Position numbers and translations under genes: made by a program. The notes below the pieces were generated by a model. The model did not search any database and was not told the DNA's origin. It was given only the letters and a program-made list of their open reading frames with translations. DNA of 64,000 nt, from positions 19,711,590-19,775,589 of the forward strand of contig CM065308.1 in NCBI GenBank assembly GCA_033032175.1, written 5' to 3'. Shown here in pieces: positions 34,468 to 47,904 of this stretch. Position 1 is the first letter of the stretch; each line of letters opens with the position of its first letter. The stretch comes from Saturnia japonica (Eukaryota > Arthropoda > Insecta > Lepidoptera > Saturniidae).

Positions 34468-35130
34468 ATAAAATCGTCAAGTTCTTAAGCAATTTTTCTG
34501 TTTTTGATTTGTGACGAATGGTGTTTTGACTTTGTGTTGTAGTATTGAGACAGCCGCCCGAAGGCTTCCCTTCTAATTATGTCTATTCTGTACTTTATAT
34601 TATATTCTTACTATGGTATGCGTTTCATATTACCCAATTACGGCGAAGCGTATTATAGGAGGGGTTAAATCATTTTAGCAGGCAATGTATGTTCATCTGT
34701 TCGCTCATATCTTATAAACAACGTATCATATTTTGATGAAAGAGGTGTCGTTAGAACTGACTTGATTGTCCGCTGGTTATAGGTCATATGAGTTTACACT
34801 AAATTTAATATGGCGCTCTCTAGATGACATAAAGTCCTGTCATTAAATAAATATGTTTTTGAAATGTGCCATGTTGGGTATCAAATGAAAGGGTTTGCTG
34901 TTGTTTGCTGCTGTGTTTGCAATAATTCGATAAATCGTGACCACAATATTTTTCGATCTGACTATATATACTCATATGTAACGTATTATAACTATGGAGT
35001 TTTTAAAAGAAGTGTGAATAGATATACCTTTTGGGTAAGCGCGTTCCGTCGTCGGCCTCATCTTCACTTACCATCAGATAAGATTGAGGTCAAACGCGTG
35101 CATATACAATATAACTTAACTTATTTACGT

Positions 35131-35646
35131 ACTAGCTGTGCCCGTGGCTTCGTTCACGTGGTCTACAGAATGCCCGCGCGAATCTTGCTCCCTGCTCCAA
35201 GCTATTTTAAAGACAAAAATGCTTATTGTGGGTGTTCCTTAGTAGATATATGTATACTCTCCCGAACTTTTTTGTAGGTGTTTTTAATGCCTATAATTAT
35301 ATTGACATTAATTTGCTATATCTCTTATAGTTTACTCAGCATAAGCCATTTAAACGGCCGAATTGATTCACCATGACCAGTTTTTTTATTATTTGCGCAG
35401 TACCCTAATTCTTTTTCTAAAAAAAAAAGTAGCCTAAGTTACTTCCTATATCATCAGCTATCTACCAGTGAAAGTCCCTTCAAAATCGGTCCAACCGTTT
35501 CGGAACCCGGAACAAACAGACAGACAAAAATAAAAAAAATGGGCTTTTTGTTATAGGTATCGTATATACTTTCATATGCATTTAGTAAAAAAACTATTAT
35601 TTTGGCATAACAAACAGACACTTCAATTTTATTATTTGTATAGATA
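35131..35646 (+). repeat. Interspersed repeat family X, copy A
   Basis: About 515 bp, starting ctagctgtgcccgtggcttc and ending gacacttcaattttattattt. Internal landmarks are 'aaagacaaaaatgctta', 'gtgaaagtcccttcaaaatcgg' and 'acaaacagacagacaaaa'. Full partners: 43980-44517 and 46697-47220 (minus). Truncated partners: 10378-10617 and 6524-6625 (minus). No coding capacity. The class is unknown; the shared 3' end with 5' truncation points to a retroposon. Confidence 0.85.
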
Positions 35647-35649
35647 ATG

Positions 35650-38084
35650 GAATTGTAACACTGTCCAGAACTTCTATCAAAACAGTTGTGGTGTGTACCT
35701 ACAAATATAAGATTAAGAAAATCCAAACTTTTTGTTTCTATCGTTTTGTAAGGACAACATATAGAAACAAATCTTAATGCGTGAGTGCAAACAATTAAAT
35801 TATTTAAATGATAGTATTGACAAACTTAATACAAGTGTGTCTTCCATATCGCACAGTTTATACTGAGACTTTTTCGTTAATTTGCATTTTTAAGTAATTT
35901 TTTTTATAGTTTTAAATTTGTGTTAATTTTGGTGTTTCTCTTTCAATCTTCTATCTTTTTTATAAAGTGGTAACTTGTAATTGAACTTCTATTTCAATTA
36001 TTTTTACTACTCTTTCTATTAGCTTTAAGTTTTCCTATTAATGTAAAAAAGCACCTCAGGCATGTTGCGTTTTGAGATCAGCCGATAGGTATACATTCAT
36101 TAATCCATCGAGGTGGTAGGGTAAATTTACCCGAATGAACGCGACCACAATGCATATGTAAACCCGTCAGTGACACATTTCGGGATCAGCAGATTGTAGC
36201 GGATTGCAGGTCGGCAACACGATGGCGACCGCCGTTAGTTTGCGGATCTCTCGGTGGTAGACGCTGTTCTTGGATTGTACTGTATTTATGAGGAATTGTA
36301 TTCTCACTTTGCTTAACTACGACAGAAAACAAACAAAATTATTAAAAAGGAAACAAAAACGCGACTGCATAAAAAACAGGACAAAATAATATTTTTCTAT
36401 TTTTGATTTTTATTTAATTCCCAGACATCGTACTTATATATTATATAGCTTATGTCACTCCCACAATTAAGACGAATTTAACGACACCTCGTATACTGAA
36501 ACCCTTCAAGTCGTTTAGGCTACAGAGCGTGCCAAAGAAATGGACATACGCGCGCTCGAATAACATAAAACCCTCCATTTTCGCAGTCGAGTAAAAAAGT
36601 GAAAATGCTGCGGGCATTTTAGATTAGTTTATAAATATAAAAATGAATGAAAAACCTATAGATATAATCACAGTTGAGTTTTTTTTTCATAGCATTCATT
36701 TTTTTAAATAATATATTGTACAAATTTAATAATTAAAATACCGTTAGTAATCAAAATTTTAAACCATTTATAATCTCAATCTATTTATACAAAATGTTTT
36801 TGGAAGGTTCATTATAATTGAAAAAAAAATCAAGTATATCACTCGATCCAGTGGTTATTATTCAAAAACAGCAAAAAAATCAATTTGTAAAACCACAACA
36901 TCATCGTCACATAATTTCGCGCATATTTGAAAAAAAAAAAAACGGCCATCGAAAATATATTTATTTTCTCGCGCCACCTTCCTTGATGTGTACTGGTCAT
37001 GGGCCAAACAAGTCTTTGTACCTGCGCAGGAGTGTTTTTTTTCTAACGGAGTTGTTTTAAATTAAGCTACGCGATGCCCGAAAGCGGTACGCCTAGGAAT
37101 GTATCGTTGTGCACGAAAGAAGTTTTTTCAAATTATTCCCTTAGTTCAATGATTCAAATTTGTATGTATACAGATTTACGCTTTTTAGTATGAATCTTGT
37201 TTTTGTTATTTGATTTCAGGTCTTTGTTATCTACTTTATTATCCATGTAGTGTATTTATAATAATGTTGTTTCCTGTTAACCAAAATAAAAATGCAAATT
37301 TCCGTGATATTATACGTTCACTTCGATTGTCGATTACATGAATGATTATGTTTTGTAGACTTATTTTCATACTGCAACATTATTACTTGTGTATGAATAA
37401 ATTAATGAACATGTTACTTATTGCATACTTTTTTATTTTGGTGTCATGAAAATTTATCGACATCCACGCCATCTTTTGTAAACTAGTTGTACTAATACAG
37501 AAACCTTTGTGGGTGTGCGCACAACAACTTACCAAAGTTTTCCTGCAATCACACGAATGGTTTAGGAATGTAAGATATAAACATATATATATATATAGTC
37601 TGGTTGGTTTAGTATAGATCTACCAAATTATTTGTGGTGAATTTGTAATAAAAATAGAAACTTCTTCCTATAAAATGCTATTCACTGTTAGTGCAATAAT
37701 CATAAAGTTTTTTATAAAATATATTATTAAATTATGTATTAACCTTTTCGTCGGCGAAGGTACACTTTAAGTTCGGGACGTGTTAATACGCGGTCCTTTA
37801 GGACAAAGGGCTGGTATTTTTTATACATGAGGGTGGTGCAGCCCTTCTTTTATGCATTTATGATGTCCGGCCCCAAAACAGATATATCCCATTATCTTGC
37901 TCTTTTTATTCTTTACAAGCGTAAAAGGGGTAGCTAATGTTATGTACACATGTATGTATAATATTATATAATATAATATTTGTGTATATACTTCTACAAA
38001 ATAATATTTTCACTACATATGTGTTATTGTAATTAATTGTTTTTTTACTATAATATGCTCTTAATGCAATATAAAAATAGCTAC
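35650..38084. other. No gene seen
   Basis: AT-rich. 36500-36600 ('aacataaaaccctccattttcgcagtcgagtaaaaa') is probably an old lepidopteran repeat. 36180-36290 is a GC-richer patch without a recognisable motif. Confidence 0.45.
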
Positions 38085-38375
38085 AAATGAATATATAAAG
38101 CTGAAGTATTAATTTGTTTTGTTTGAACCCGCTAATCTCTGAAACTAGCAGTTAAATTTGAAAAAAATAACAGAAAATTAGTTAGCCCGTTTATTGAGAA
38201 AGGTTTTAGGCTATATATATTTAGGCTAAGACCTTAAGGAGCTGAGTAGTCAAAGTCGATGAACGTCAAACAATGTGGCATGCTGTAGGCAAGTACGGAA
38301 AGTGGGGACAACGATATACTACGTAAAGAGTTGGTCCAATAAATTTATGACAAGTGAAACCGCGGAGCACATCTA
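38085..38375 (+). repeat. Interspersed repeat family N, copy 2
   Basis: Starts 'atataaagctgaagtatt', shares 'ctctgaaactagcag' and 'gaacgtcaaacaatg' with 6640-6960, and ends 'gtgaaaccgcggagcacatctag'. Confidence 0.65.
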
Positions 38376-39211
38376 GATACTAGTATTATATAATACATAA
38401 TGTAGTCATAAAAATCGTGAAAGTTAAGAGAAATTTCAAATTATAAACTCAAAGGGATCTCGGAAAAGCCGACATTAAACATTCTAGGTAAAAACCTTAA
38501 GAACGTCAGGCTTAATTGTGGAGAAAATTTAATAACGTCGTCTGTTCCGCAAATGGCTGCAGTGGAAACTCGGCTGTTATCCTCGGATGTACAAATAGCT
38601 TTGAATGTGCTCTCTGAGCGTAGTTTGAAAGCCAAGTGTGCTTATAGATATAAATATTTGGATTCGATGGTAACTTTTATTTTAGTGGCTTAATATTCTA
38701 ATTAGTACTAATTTAAATTGGTAATTTTATTTAAAAAAAAAACATACTACATAATTTTATTTGATTGCAATTCAGACAATGCATTATGATTACTAATTAA
38801 ACATAAGTTGTAATGTAGCAGTGAAATAACTAGAATACATTAAATATTTCATATAATATCATTTTTATTCAAAAAATTATCAAAGGGTAGAAATTATTTC
38901 TTAAACGCTATGATTTCAGGTATAAGATTTTGTGAGGTGGTAGAAAACGATAGTTGTCTCGGACTGGATAGCAACTACCATACACAAGGTGTACACGTAC
39001 AGTCGCGTTCTGGACTTAAACATAATATAACATGTTATGAGAGTAGGTCACGTCACTAATTTAACTGAACATCACTAATTGATAAGAAGGCGGGCTGTCA
39101 ACGTAGCGGACGAATCACGGTCAACCCTCTGAGATGTAACACTTTAGAACATACAAAAAAACCATGTTCAATTGAAGTCCTGGTTTATCATTTATATAAT
39201 AAACCTACAAA

Positions 39212-39478
39212 AACATAACATACCATTACGCCTGTATCGTCGAAGGGTTAGGTAGAGGTGTACTAATTTATACCCACAGTTCAACAGGTATATTTTTAGG
39301 TCCCATGTTATAGGGAGCGAGCCTATTGCCATTAATTGGGCAAAAAGCCAAACACCGAGCTGCTAATGAGAGTTTCATAGAAAAACCCAATAACTTTACG
39401 CTTGACCTGGGAATGGAATCCAAGACCTCGAGCATATCATTCGAATAGGACCACTAGGCTAATAAGGTAGTTACACAG
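39212..39478 (-). mobile_element. tRNA-derived SINE (family 2), reverse copy
   Basis: Opposite orientation to 47905-48150. The plus strand shows aacataccattacgcctg (tail), then gtactaatttatacccacag and a reversed B-box region near 39405-39420 (cctgggaatgga). Diverged by indels. Confidence 0.78.
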
Positions 39479-39612
39479 TGAGCTATACAGCTAGTATATA
39501 TCCAGTAATCAAGCGGGGTGGTAAGGATTCGTAGACAAATTGGTCGTGATTACCATACATATGATGAAAGACCCGTCAGAGTGACTGTTAGTTAGTTAGT
39601 TTATTATGTTTA

Positions 39613-39677
39613 CTCGGCTGGTATCCAGCCGCCGCGCCGAGCGTCTTGCTGGTCGGTCTGACTTCGACGACCAGCAA
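39613..39677. other. Two adjacent GC-rich hairpins
   Basis: 39615-39631 has a perfect 7-bp stem around a 3-base loop. 39646-39677 has a perfect 10-bp stem (ttgctggtcg/cgaccagcaa) around a 12-base loop. They lie between a ttag-rich run and AT-rich sequence. Confidence 0.7.
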
Positions 39678-40129
39678 TGGATTGCCGATCTCTCGGTAGA
39701 GTGAGATAGAATGGAATAGAACAGAATATTTATTTATTCTAGCAGATTAAATTTACACATAAATAATTATGTTTTATTATGTTTTTTTTATTATGTTTAA
39801 TTATGCCGCATCCACTTCAAATCGATTTTCTTAGTAGATCAATTGTAGATGTATTTCATTCGTGATTTAATATCGAGTTAGAAGTAAATCGCAATAATTT
39901 TAAGAGCAAAAACATTCAGTCAATCTGTGTAGGACGTGTCTTAGAAATGCGTATCTCACGTTAATTAGGATCTCAGAGTTGAGGCACAGGCTTTATGGGA
40001 ATATGGATTTAGAGGAATATTTTTTTAGAGAATTATAACTAGCTCAAATAATTTAGGTGAAGATGTTAACACGTTAAGAGGAAACGCGGTTTGCATGACA
40101 TTTGAAAAATACATTTTAACAGAAATTTA

Positions 40130-40290
40130 TCGCTGTCGCGCTATGCCCGAAAGACCAAATAGAGTGCGAGAGAGACAACTGTAGCTAGAATTTATAAAAC
40201 CTATGTGAAATAGACGAAATTATAATTTCGTTTTTTTTTTATTCCTCCTCCAAAACTGGATCGACTGTTTTTCAAAAATAATAAAGAAGG
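40130..40290 (-). repeat. Interspersed repeat family Q, reverse fragment
   Basis: The plus strand reads gcgagagagacaactgtagct and attcctcctccaaaactggat, the complements of the family blocks. Confidence 0.5.
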
Positions 40291-42321
40291 TCTTCTTTGG
40301 CTCTATCGATACGTTTTTCAGTTTTTTTTATGTTCTTCAAATTGTTTGGCCGGATTTCTGATAACGACTGTTTATGTGGGTAATTTTAGTAATATTTGGA
40401 AAAATGAAAATATGATGCATAGATTGTGTGATATATAAATTTTTGTACAAAGCCATTATCCAGAGATAAAACAGAGCAATACGCTTTTATGGACTAAACG
40501 CCACCAAGTTTTTTCTTAAGTTTGGAAACAGCGTCAGGTACTTGACTTAGGATTTCAAGTTGAATGTGGTAGCTGACCAACCTAAACAGAATACATCCTG
40601 CAATACACCAATCCCCTAAGATATGAAGCTTCGGCGGATGTGCAGTGGATCCTTTTAAATTATTTTTGTATGGTTTTTCAAAATTTCCTCACCGCTATAC
40701 GACTTTTGCTATCCTACTTATAGTATAGTATATTAACTCTGTTTTACTAACTACATGAATTAGACAAAGAGGGAAATACTTTAATCGGCGTTAAAGTAAA
40801 GGGGTAGTAAACTTGTAGTACTTTTATAAAATACATTATTACATTAAGCCATCACATCTCAAAAGGATCATATCTTCAATTATATGGATTCATTATCTTG
40901 AATCGTGAATAGCGATAATTACGTTAAAAAAGTTATTTTATCACATTACAATAGAGTTGAAAATGGTTTTAGAAGCGACTATTACTCATACTTTGATAAA
41001 TTCCGAGGCGACCTTATTTGCTGACGCTACGAATGCTGACTGCGTCCATAAATCATTTGCGCGTCGATCCATCATAGATCACTTTTTGCCGAGAAAATAC
41101 GAAGAAAGTATTCTCGTAATGAGAGGAAACCGGTTTTTTTCTGGTTTGTGCGGTAAATCTCTTCGGTTGGCCTTTAGGTTGACATAAGCATTGTAGTTGT
41201 ATTACCCAAGAGACGCAGTCGTACAATTAGAAAGAAAAAAAGTGATATCTGTGTTTAAGGAAGGTCCGTGATTATAGCTGTAGTTAATCGGTATCATGAG
41301 ATATAATTACAGAAAATTAATGGGCAGAGTGATGTAATGTTTCCACTTGTAGATGGTTCCGTAGATGTTCAAGTGTCCAAAATATTGATAATATGAATTA
41401 GACGTATTTAAAATCGACAGTGACTCGAACGCTACTTCAAGCATATAAATTCGTATTACTCAATAACTTTACAAGATGATAGAGCGTTTTCTAGTGATGT
41501 TGTCAGAATATTTTCCTTTCTAAAATATAAACTTTTAGTTAAACATCTATCAAAGTATTCATACGTATCCACTTGGGAAGACATTTATCGGAGACATTTA
41601 TTCTTTTTATTATACAGCGAAATGTCTTCCTATATGTATCAAAATGTTAGACAATAAAACGAATTAAAATTAACGAAGCGGCTTCTGTGAGCATTCAACC
41701 GACTTCATGTAAAAGGTAATTAAATAAGGGAACTGTGTCATATTACAAGGAATCATGCCTATGAATTCCGCAATTACGTTTTGTCTTTTTTTTTTTCTAG
41801 AAATTTCCCAAGACATTCCATTGTAATCACATTTGATGAATAGGCGATTAATAGTTTCACACAGATCGGTTGAAGTGTGTGAATTTAATTCATTTCTGTT
41901 TAAATTTAAAGTTATCTTCCTAAAATCACGTGCCGCGTTGCTTTTTCACTTGTGACAGATATTTTATAACTTTACTAATTTTTTGTTGTTATTGTCTCAT
42001 TGACATATTCAATTTGAACATCTGGATAGAACTTAGGGTTTTCGTGTGTATTTTACTGATTTGTTTGTTTATTATGCACAAGGAAAATAAATTCGAAATA
42101 ATAGCAAGTATCATTAATTTCGAGTTGCCTCTAAACTTTTCTAGAAAATTTATTAAGATGGCTAAGGTTTTACTAAGGTGGTTAGAAAACTTGACAACAA
42201 TACGTTGAATATATCCACTAATTTTCATAATTTCCAGATTGGGCAGTTAATAAGAAGCTATCCCTGAAGAACTAAAGTCACCAACTTAGCCCTAAGAATT
42301 ACTAGATTTAGGTGGTAATAG
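40291..42321. other. No gene seen
   Basis: 40957-41187 is a 76-codon plus frame of more even base composition, but it has no domain and no supporting splice context. I treat it as unproven. Confidence 0.4.
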
Positions 42322-42512
42322 GTGGGTGACGTAGCTCGTAGAACGGATAACCGATGTTGTTGAAGAGTTCTTGAGTGGTGACCTTGTATTGGAAGACGCA
42401 GTGTGGGTGGATCCGACTTAAGGTGGACCGACAAAACCTGGTGATGATTGCAGGAGCCCGCTTGATGTGAGTTGCGCAGGACCGTTCCTTGTGTAAATCT
42501 TTAGGGGAGACA
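42322..42512 (+). pseudogene. C-terminal remnant of an RTE-type LINE reverse transcriptase
   Basis: Reads VGDVARRTDNR, a stop, RVLEW, a stop, then GRRSVG and RWTD up to 42432. A 2-base shift at 42433 leads into NLVMIAGARLM, a stop, then VAQDRSL and KSLGE. The order is that of the RTE C-terminus also seen at 24.3 kb. Three in-frame stops and the frameshift make it a pseudogene. The clade is recognised from motifs only. Confidence 0.8.
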
Positions 42513-43021
42513 TAATATGTCTTAAAATTGGGATAGCATTAATAAATAATATGTAGTTTGAAATCGATAAAGATATCCTCGTAGTACATTCAGACGCATG
42601 TTCTTAGGCAGAAGTTTTTTCAGTAATTCAATAGAACATAATGCCTATTGCGAACAAACTGTATATTATCAACCATTTACCGTTGTAAATATATTGTAAA
42701 AACATTATCTGACAGCCGGATCATGAGATCGCCGGCGAAAGCTCGTATATTCAGCTTTCTAGCCTCTAAGCTATGAGTTTAGATACAGCATCTCATTTAC
42801 GTACCTGACTAGGACTTTGTGTATTAGGTGTTAAAGATTTCACTTATTTGTGCCTACGAATTGCAATTAATTATGAAAGTCTTGTATGTTTTTATATATT
42901 TACACTTATCATAATAAAAGCAAAGATGTATAATAATATTAAACATATCTCTGTTATAATACACTATAATTTAATCTGATATTCTTTAATATAATCCCAA
43001 TGTTCTATAATATATATAACA

Positions 43022-43205
43022 AAGGTGGTAAAGAAGCATACGACTCGCCTGATGGTAAGTTAAGTAAGTGGTGATAGTTGTAATACCAGGTACCCCTTGA
43101 CCCCCGCTTCCCTAAGGAACTCTGGTAACTTTACTCACCGCAGGAAGACAGCAGTAGGTTATTTGGCTCCGACCTTCTGTGGAGTGGAGGTCTTTCACCA
43201 GTCGG
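43022..43205 (+). repeat. Repeat family G, copy 1
   Basis: Starts 'aggtggtaaagaagcatacg..ctcgcctgatggtaag' and ends 'ggttatttggctccgacc...tttcaccagtcggactgc'. Other copies: 50238-50452 (minus) and 51822-52030 (plus). Probably the degenerate end of a retroposon; no usable ORF. Confidence 0.7.
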
Positions 43206-43479
43206 ACTGCCCAAGTATTAATTTATTTTTTATTTGTTTTTTATTTTAGTGTCTCTCTCTTTTATTATCGTGTCGGCCGCGGCCCTACTGTGGTCGTGCG
43301 TCAATGGATTTAGATAAAAATTAATTAAACTGTCTTTAAGATTAACCGATCATTTTAGTTTTACGCTTTTTATAAAAACACTCAATAATACTTAAACAAC
43401 AATGTTTAAAGCAAAACTTTGTATAATTATTTAGTAAAAGGTTCTAAATGTTTTTTTTACCAAGACTCATCGACTCATT

Positions 43480-43700
43480 TAAAGGATTATTTAAACACGT
43501 TAGTAATGGGAACGACAACCGAATATTTCTATTTTGGAGGCAAACCGACTGCCAAGATACAGGGTACCCTAGTTTGGCAGTCAGGAGCTCACAAAAGTGT
43601 TATTTTATGTTATTTTTGATTTGATTTGTGTTTCTAGGTGTATATCAATTGTACTTTTTTTTTTGCATAAATAAAATTATAATTATTATTATTAATTTCT
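43480..43700 (+). repeat. Probable LINE 3' UTR fragment with A/T-rich microsatellite tail
   Basis: Contains 'ggaggcaaaccgactgccaagatacagggtaccc' and 'ggcagtcaggagctcac', then 'tgcataaataaaattataattattattatt'. This is the layout of a lepidopteran LINE 3' end. No coding part is seen. Confidence 0.5.
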
Positions 43701-43979
43701 TTGTGCCCTACTTACAAAACAAAAAAAAACATTTTGTTTAAAGTAAATCAAAATCTTAATTAAAAATATTAAGAACCGTGACTATGGTTTCTATTGTAAA
43801 CCTTCTTCTTTCTTTACTTGTCGATGATTGTTTTAAATTGATTTGACTAGTATTCGGCCAATTTAAACATAAATATAAGAAACATAAGAACACGTCGCGG
43901 CTGAAGTTGCGGACTAACATTCTTAAAACATTTGTCAGGAATTCACTTAATTATGATCAATTGTATTTTATATTTTAAA

Positions 43980-44517
43980 GTAGCTGTGCCCGCGACTTCG
44001 CTCACGTCGACTATTGTACATAATGTCGTCGATCGGGCACATGCGTGAATATTGATACCCCTGCTCCCGTTTAAAGACAAAAATGCTTATTTTGAGTATT
44101 CATTAAAGGATAGATATTATACACTCCCGCTAACTTTTTTGTAGGTCTTTTTAATGTCTACAGTTATACAGTACATTATTATGATATCTCTTATTGTTTA
44201 CTAAGCGTAAGCTATTCAAGCGTCTGAATTGATTCACCACGAGCATTTTTTTTTTATTTGCGCGAAACCCTATTTATTTTTCTGAAAGAAAAGTATCCTA
44301 AGTTACTCCTAATTACATTAGCTATCTGCCAGTTAAAGTCCCGTCAAAATCGGTCCTACAGTTTTGGAGATTACTTAGAACAAACAGAAAGACAGACAAA
44401 ACTTAAAAAATAGGTTTATTGTTTTAAGTACCGTATATACTTTCATATATGAATTTAGTAAAAAACTGTTATTTTGACATTACAAACAGACACTTCAATT
44501 TTATTTATTGTATAGAT
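43980..44517 (+). repeat. Interspersed repeat family X, copy B
   Basis: Near-full copy beginning tagctgtgcccgcgacttc and ending caattttatttattgtatagat. Collinear with copies at 35131 and 46697. Confidence 0.85.
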
Positions 44518-45372
44518 GTATTTGAATTTTTCTAAAAGTGTGCGGATGTCCAGTCAGGAACCATAGATATAGCTACATGGTAGCGGCGTACACGAACAAA
44601 TAAGTTCGCAAATTTATATCTTTGCCGTACCGTGTGCACGTGGAATGGTCTCATCTAACATGTTTTCTGTTTCCTACGATATTGGTTTCTTAAAACTAGG
44701 CATAAACAAGCATTACAACAGGTTGGCATGTCATCGATGACTGCCAATGAAATCTGTGTCTCTGATGGTTCCCGATGTTTGTGGACAGTACCGTACCTTA
44801 TCATTAGTTGCTGTACAACTCTAGCAATCTATATAGTATAAACAACTAACACTTTTATTGCCTCTTAAATGTATGTATCCAAGGGTATAAATCTATTTTA
44901 GATAGTCACATTTGAAGAGCATAAATCTCCATTGTTAAATTAGGATATTTTGATTTTAACTGTTATGTACTGGGACCTAAATAATTAGATTTATGATGAT
45001 AAACTCTAAAGACTATATTTATCTTGCGTAACGCTCGTAAATGACCCGGCGCGTCTAACGTACAGAGGTTGGTGCACTTGCTAACATTACTAATAATTTT
45101 GCTTTTATAAATTCGTAACGGTTCCTACATTGCCAATTACATCTGTCAATAGGTATGCAGTTTGGTAATATGCATGGCTTTTCAAACGTTCAATAGACTT
45201 TAATTTCACAGTCGATGGACATTACAGAATGGAAGAGCCGGGCCAATTTATTCGTGCGAATTACAGTAGAGGTCAAACGTTTTACATAGAATGTTTTATG
45301 TAGCTAAATGAAAAAAAAAAAACTACGATTAAAAAACTCTTAAAATAGTCCCGTGACAGTTGTAACCTCTTC

Positions 45373-45625
45373 TCTTTATTATAATAACAATTTTTAAAAG
45401 ACAATTACTAACAAAAAAGGAAACCGGCTTCAATGATTTTGAGGAGTTTCGTGGTGTATCTTCGATTTCAAAGGCCCAGTGTCAATGAAATTAAAATGGA
45501 ACCACTTTTGAGGTATCCCCTATCCAACAAACAAGAATCATCCAAATCGGTTCGTGAACAAAGAAGTTACGGCAGAACATCCATAAAAAAAAAACATTCG
45601 AATTGAGTAACCCCTCTTTCTTCTC
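45373..45625 (+). repeat. Repeat family S, copy 2
   Basis: The plus strand reads 'ggcttcaatgattttgaggagtt', 'ggtatcccctatccaacaaacaagaatcatcc' and 'acattcgaattgagtaacc', complementary to 27277-27490. Confidence 0.8.
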
Positions 45626-46696
45626 TCAGCTGTAGAGCGTTTATACATTCAGCGTATGCAATTTATTTGTATTTGATACTGATGCACAATAACATCGCTT
45701 GTGACAATGTTCACCAAAATAAAACATGAGGTTTAGAAAAGGAGTGTCACCTGTTTCGATTGGATACAATAATCACCACCGGTAATTACCGATTACAAAG
45801 TTAAAGTTTCTTTCGGTTTTATTTTATTTTTGTTTAATAAGTCAAAAATTTTACAAATAAAAAGATGTAATGCAATCAATTGATTTGTTTTTATTTTTTT
45901 CAAACATGTCTTTATTTTGACGAATAAAACATATTTGATTGACAACTTCTTCATTATAATTAAACAAGAGGTTTTGGCAAAACTGCCTTCCTACATAGGT
46001 AGAAAGCCAAAATTTAAAAAAGAGGTTTGCAAGGTCAGTTTTTTTTATACAGTGGTAAAAGTTCACATTCGTATTTTTTTCATGATTAAAAAGTGTAATT
46101 TAATTTTGGAATTCTTTCAAATTAATGCTTACAAATGTTCTTTAATAATTTTAATAGTTTTATGGGTTGAGGTTTTTTAAAAAAATCAATAAATTACAAT
46201 TTAACCTGGATATTCAGTATAAACATACAAAGGTGATATCAGATAGAAAACAATTTCTAGACAATATACTTTATAGACAGACCTGTATAAATGGTCTAGG
46301 AGTAAAATGTTATACCTAGTCTAATATGAATAGTGCGGAAGCGTTGACATCGAGGTGTTTTAGTATGGTCGCGCACAATGTTCTCACTGGCATATTTAGT
46401 GTTCCATTCATTATAGATTTTAATTATTTACTATGGTGTACTATGCATAGATAAACAACTTAGATAGTATTATAATGTTCATGATTCATATAGGAATCTT
46501 TAATTGAAATGTTAAGGTATCCGGATCACATGATCATGATTATAGGCGATTGAAGTTTTAAGTAGGTACGACAGACTAGAAAAGTTATTACAAGGAGAGT
46601 CCGTGTACAGTTTGCTCTTTGTTGTGAATTTTATGCGAATGTCTAATGCGAATATTACGTCTCCCTTTCATTTGCCGTCTATAAATATGAAAATTG

Positions 46697-47220
46697 TATG
46701 TATTAATAAAATTGAAGTGTCTGTTTGTAATATTAAAATAACAGCTTTTTACTAAATGTATCTTTAAGGAAGTATATACGATACCTATATGAAAGAAAAA
46801 CATTTTTAAATTTTTGTCTGTTTGCCTGTTTATTCCGGGTAATCTCCGAAAGGTTGGATCAATTTTTATGGGACTAGTAGATAGCTGATATTATAAGGAG
46901 TAACATAAGTAACTTTTAATATAGAAAAAGGATTAGGGTTTCGCGCAATATTAAAAAAAAAGGCCATGGTGAATCAATTACGGCGCTTAAATGGCTTAAG
47001 CTGATTAAACCATAAGAGGTATAGCAAATGAATGTGCTACATAATTATAGGCATTAAAAATGACTACAAAACAGTTAGCAAGAATATATGGTCTATCTCC
47101 TAAGGGAATAAGCATTTTTGTCTTTAAAATATCCGGGTGCGGAAGAACAAGATTCGTGCGTGGGCTCAATCAATAGCATTATGTAGTCCACGTGAGCGAA
47201 ACCGCGAGCATAGTTAGTAA
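46697..47220 (-). repeat. Interspersed repeat family X, copy C (reverse)
   Basis: The plus strand starts aataaaattgaagtgtctgt (the 3' end of the family) and ends gtgagcgaaaccgcgagcat (the 5' end). Full-length, opposite orientation. Confidence 0.85.
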
Positions 47221-47904
47221 ATAATATTTTTGAATATTATAAAGTACTGCAGGACGTCCTTAATCCAAATGGATTGGCAACTTGCGAAAGGTTACAGAAA
47301 GCCGGTGATTGGATATATTGGCGAGCCTTGGAGTCTAAATTTTTTTAAAACAACAGTGAATTAATATGGGCTACTGGCGACAATCAAAAAGTGTACTTAT
47401 TTTTGATCGAAAAGAGTTTTATTTGTAATATAGGTAGTATGTTATAGGGTCGATAGGGTCGTAACATGCTAAGCTTAGAAATGGAACAGTACTTGTACAT
47501 ACTTAAAAGTAATGCCTCTTAGAAACGCGAGAAAAGTCTGTTACTAGTTTTTTTTTTTGTTTGTTTATGAGACATAACATAAGTAATTTGAACACGAATT
47601 GTTAACGATAGAATAAAATTAGCATATTGTAAGTGAATGTTGATAATAAAGCTAATGGTTACGGGCGTTTTTCTAACAAAAAAAAAATTAAAAAGGTGTA
47701 CGTTCTTCTCGAAATGGGAGGTGATTTTTTAATATGTATTTTCTTTGTTCTTGTTTGTAACATTCGTTTTAAAAACACCTATGTGTAGACCCTAAAAATT
47801 CTTACTGTAACGACGAATTATTTAAGAGCATCAATTTAACAATTAATTTTTTGTAACAGTTTTATAACTGTATTGCGTTTTTTTTTAACCCATACGCTAA
47901 CTGC

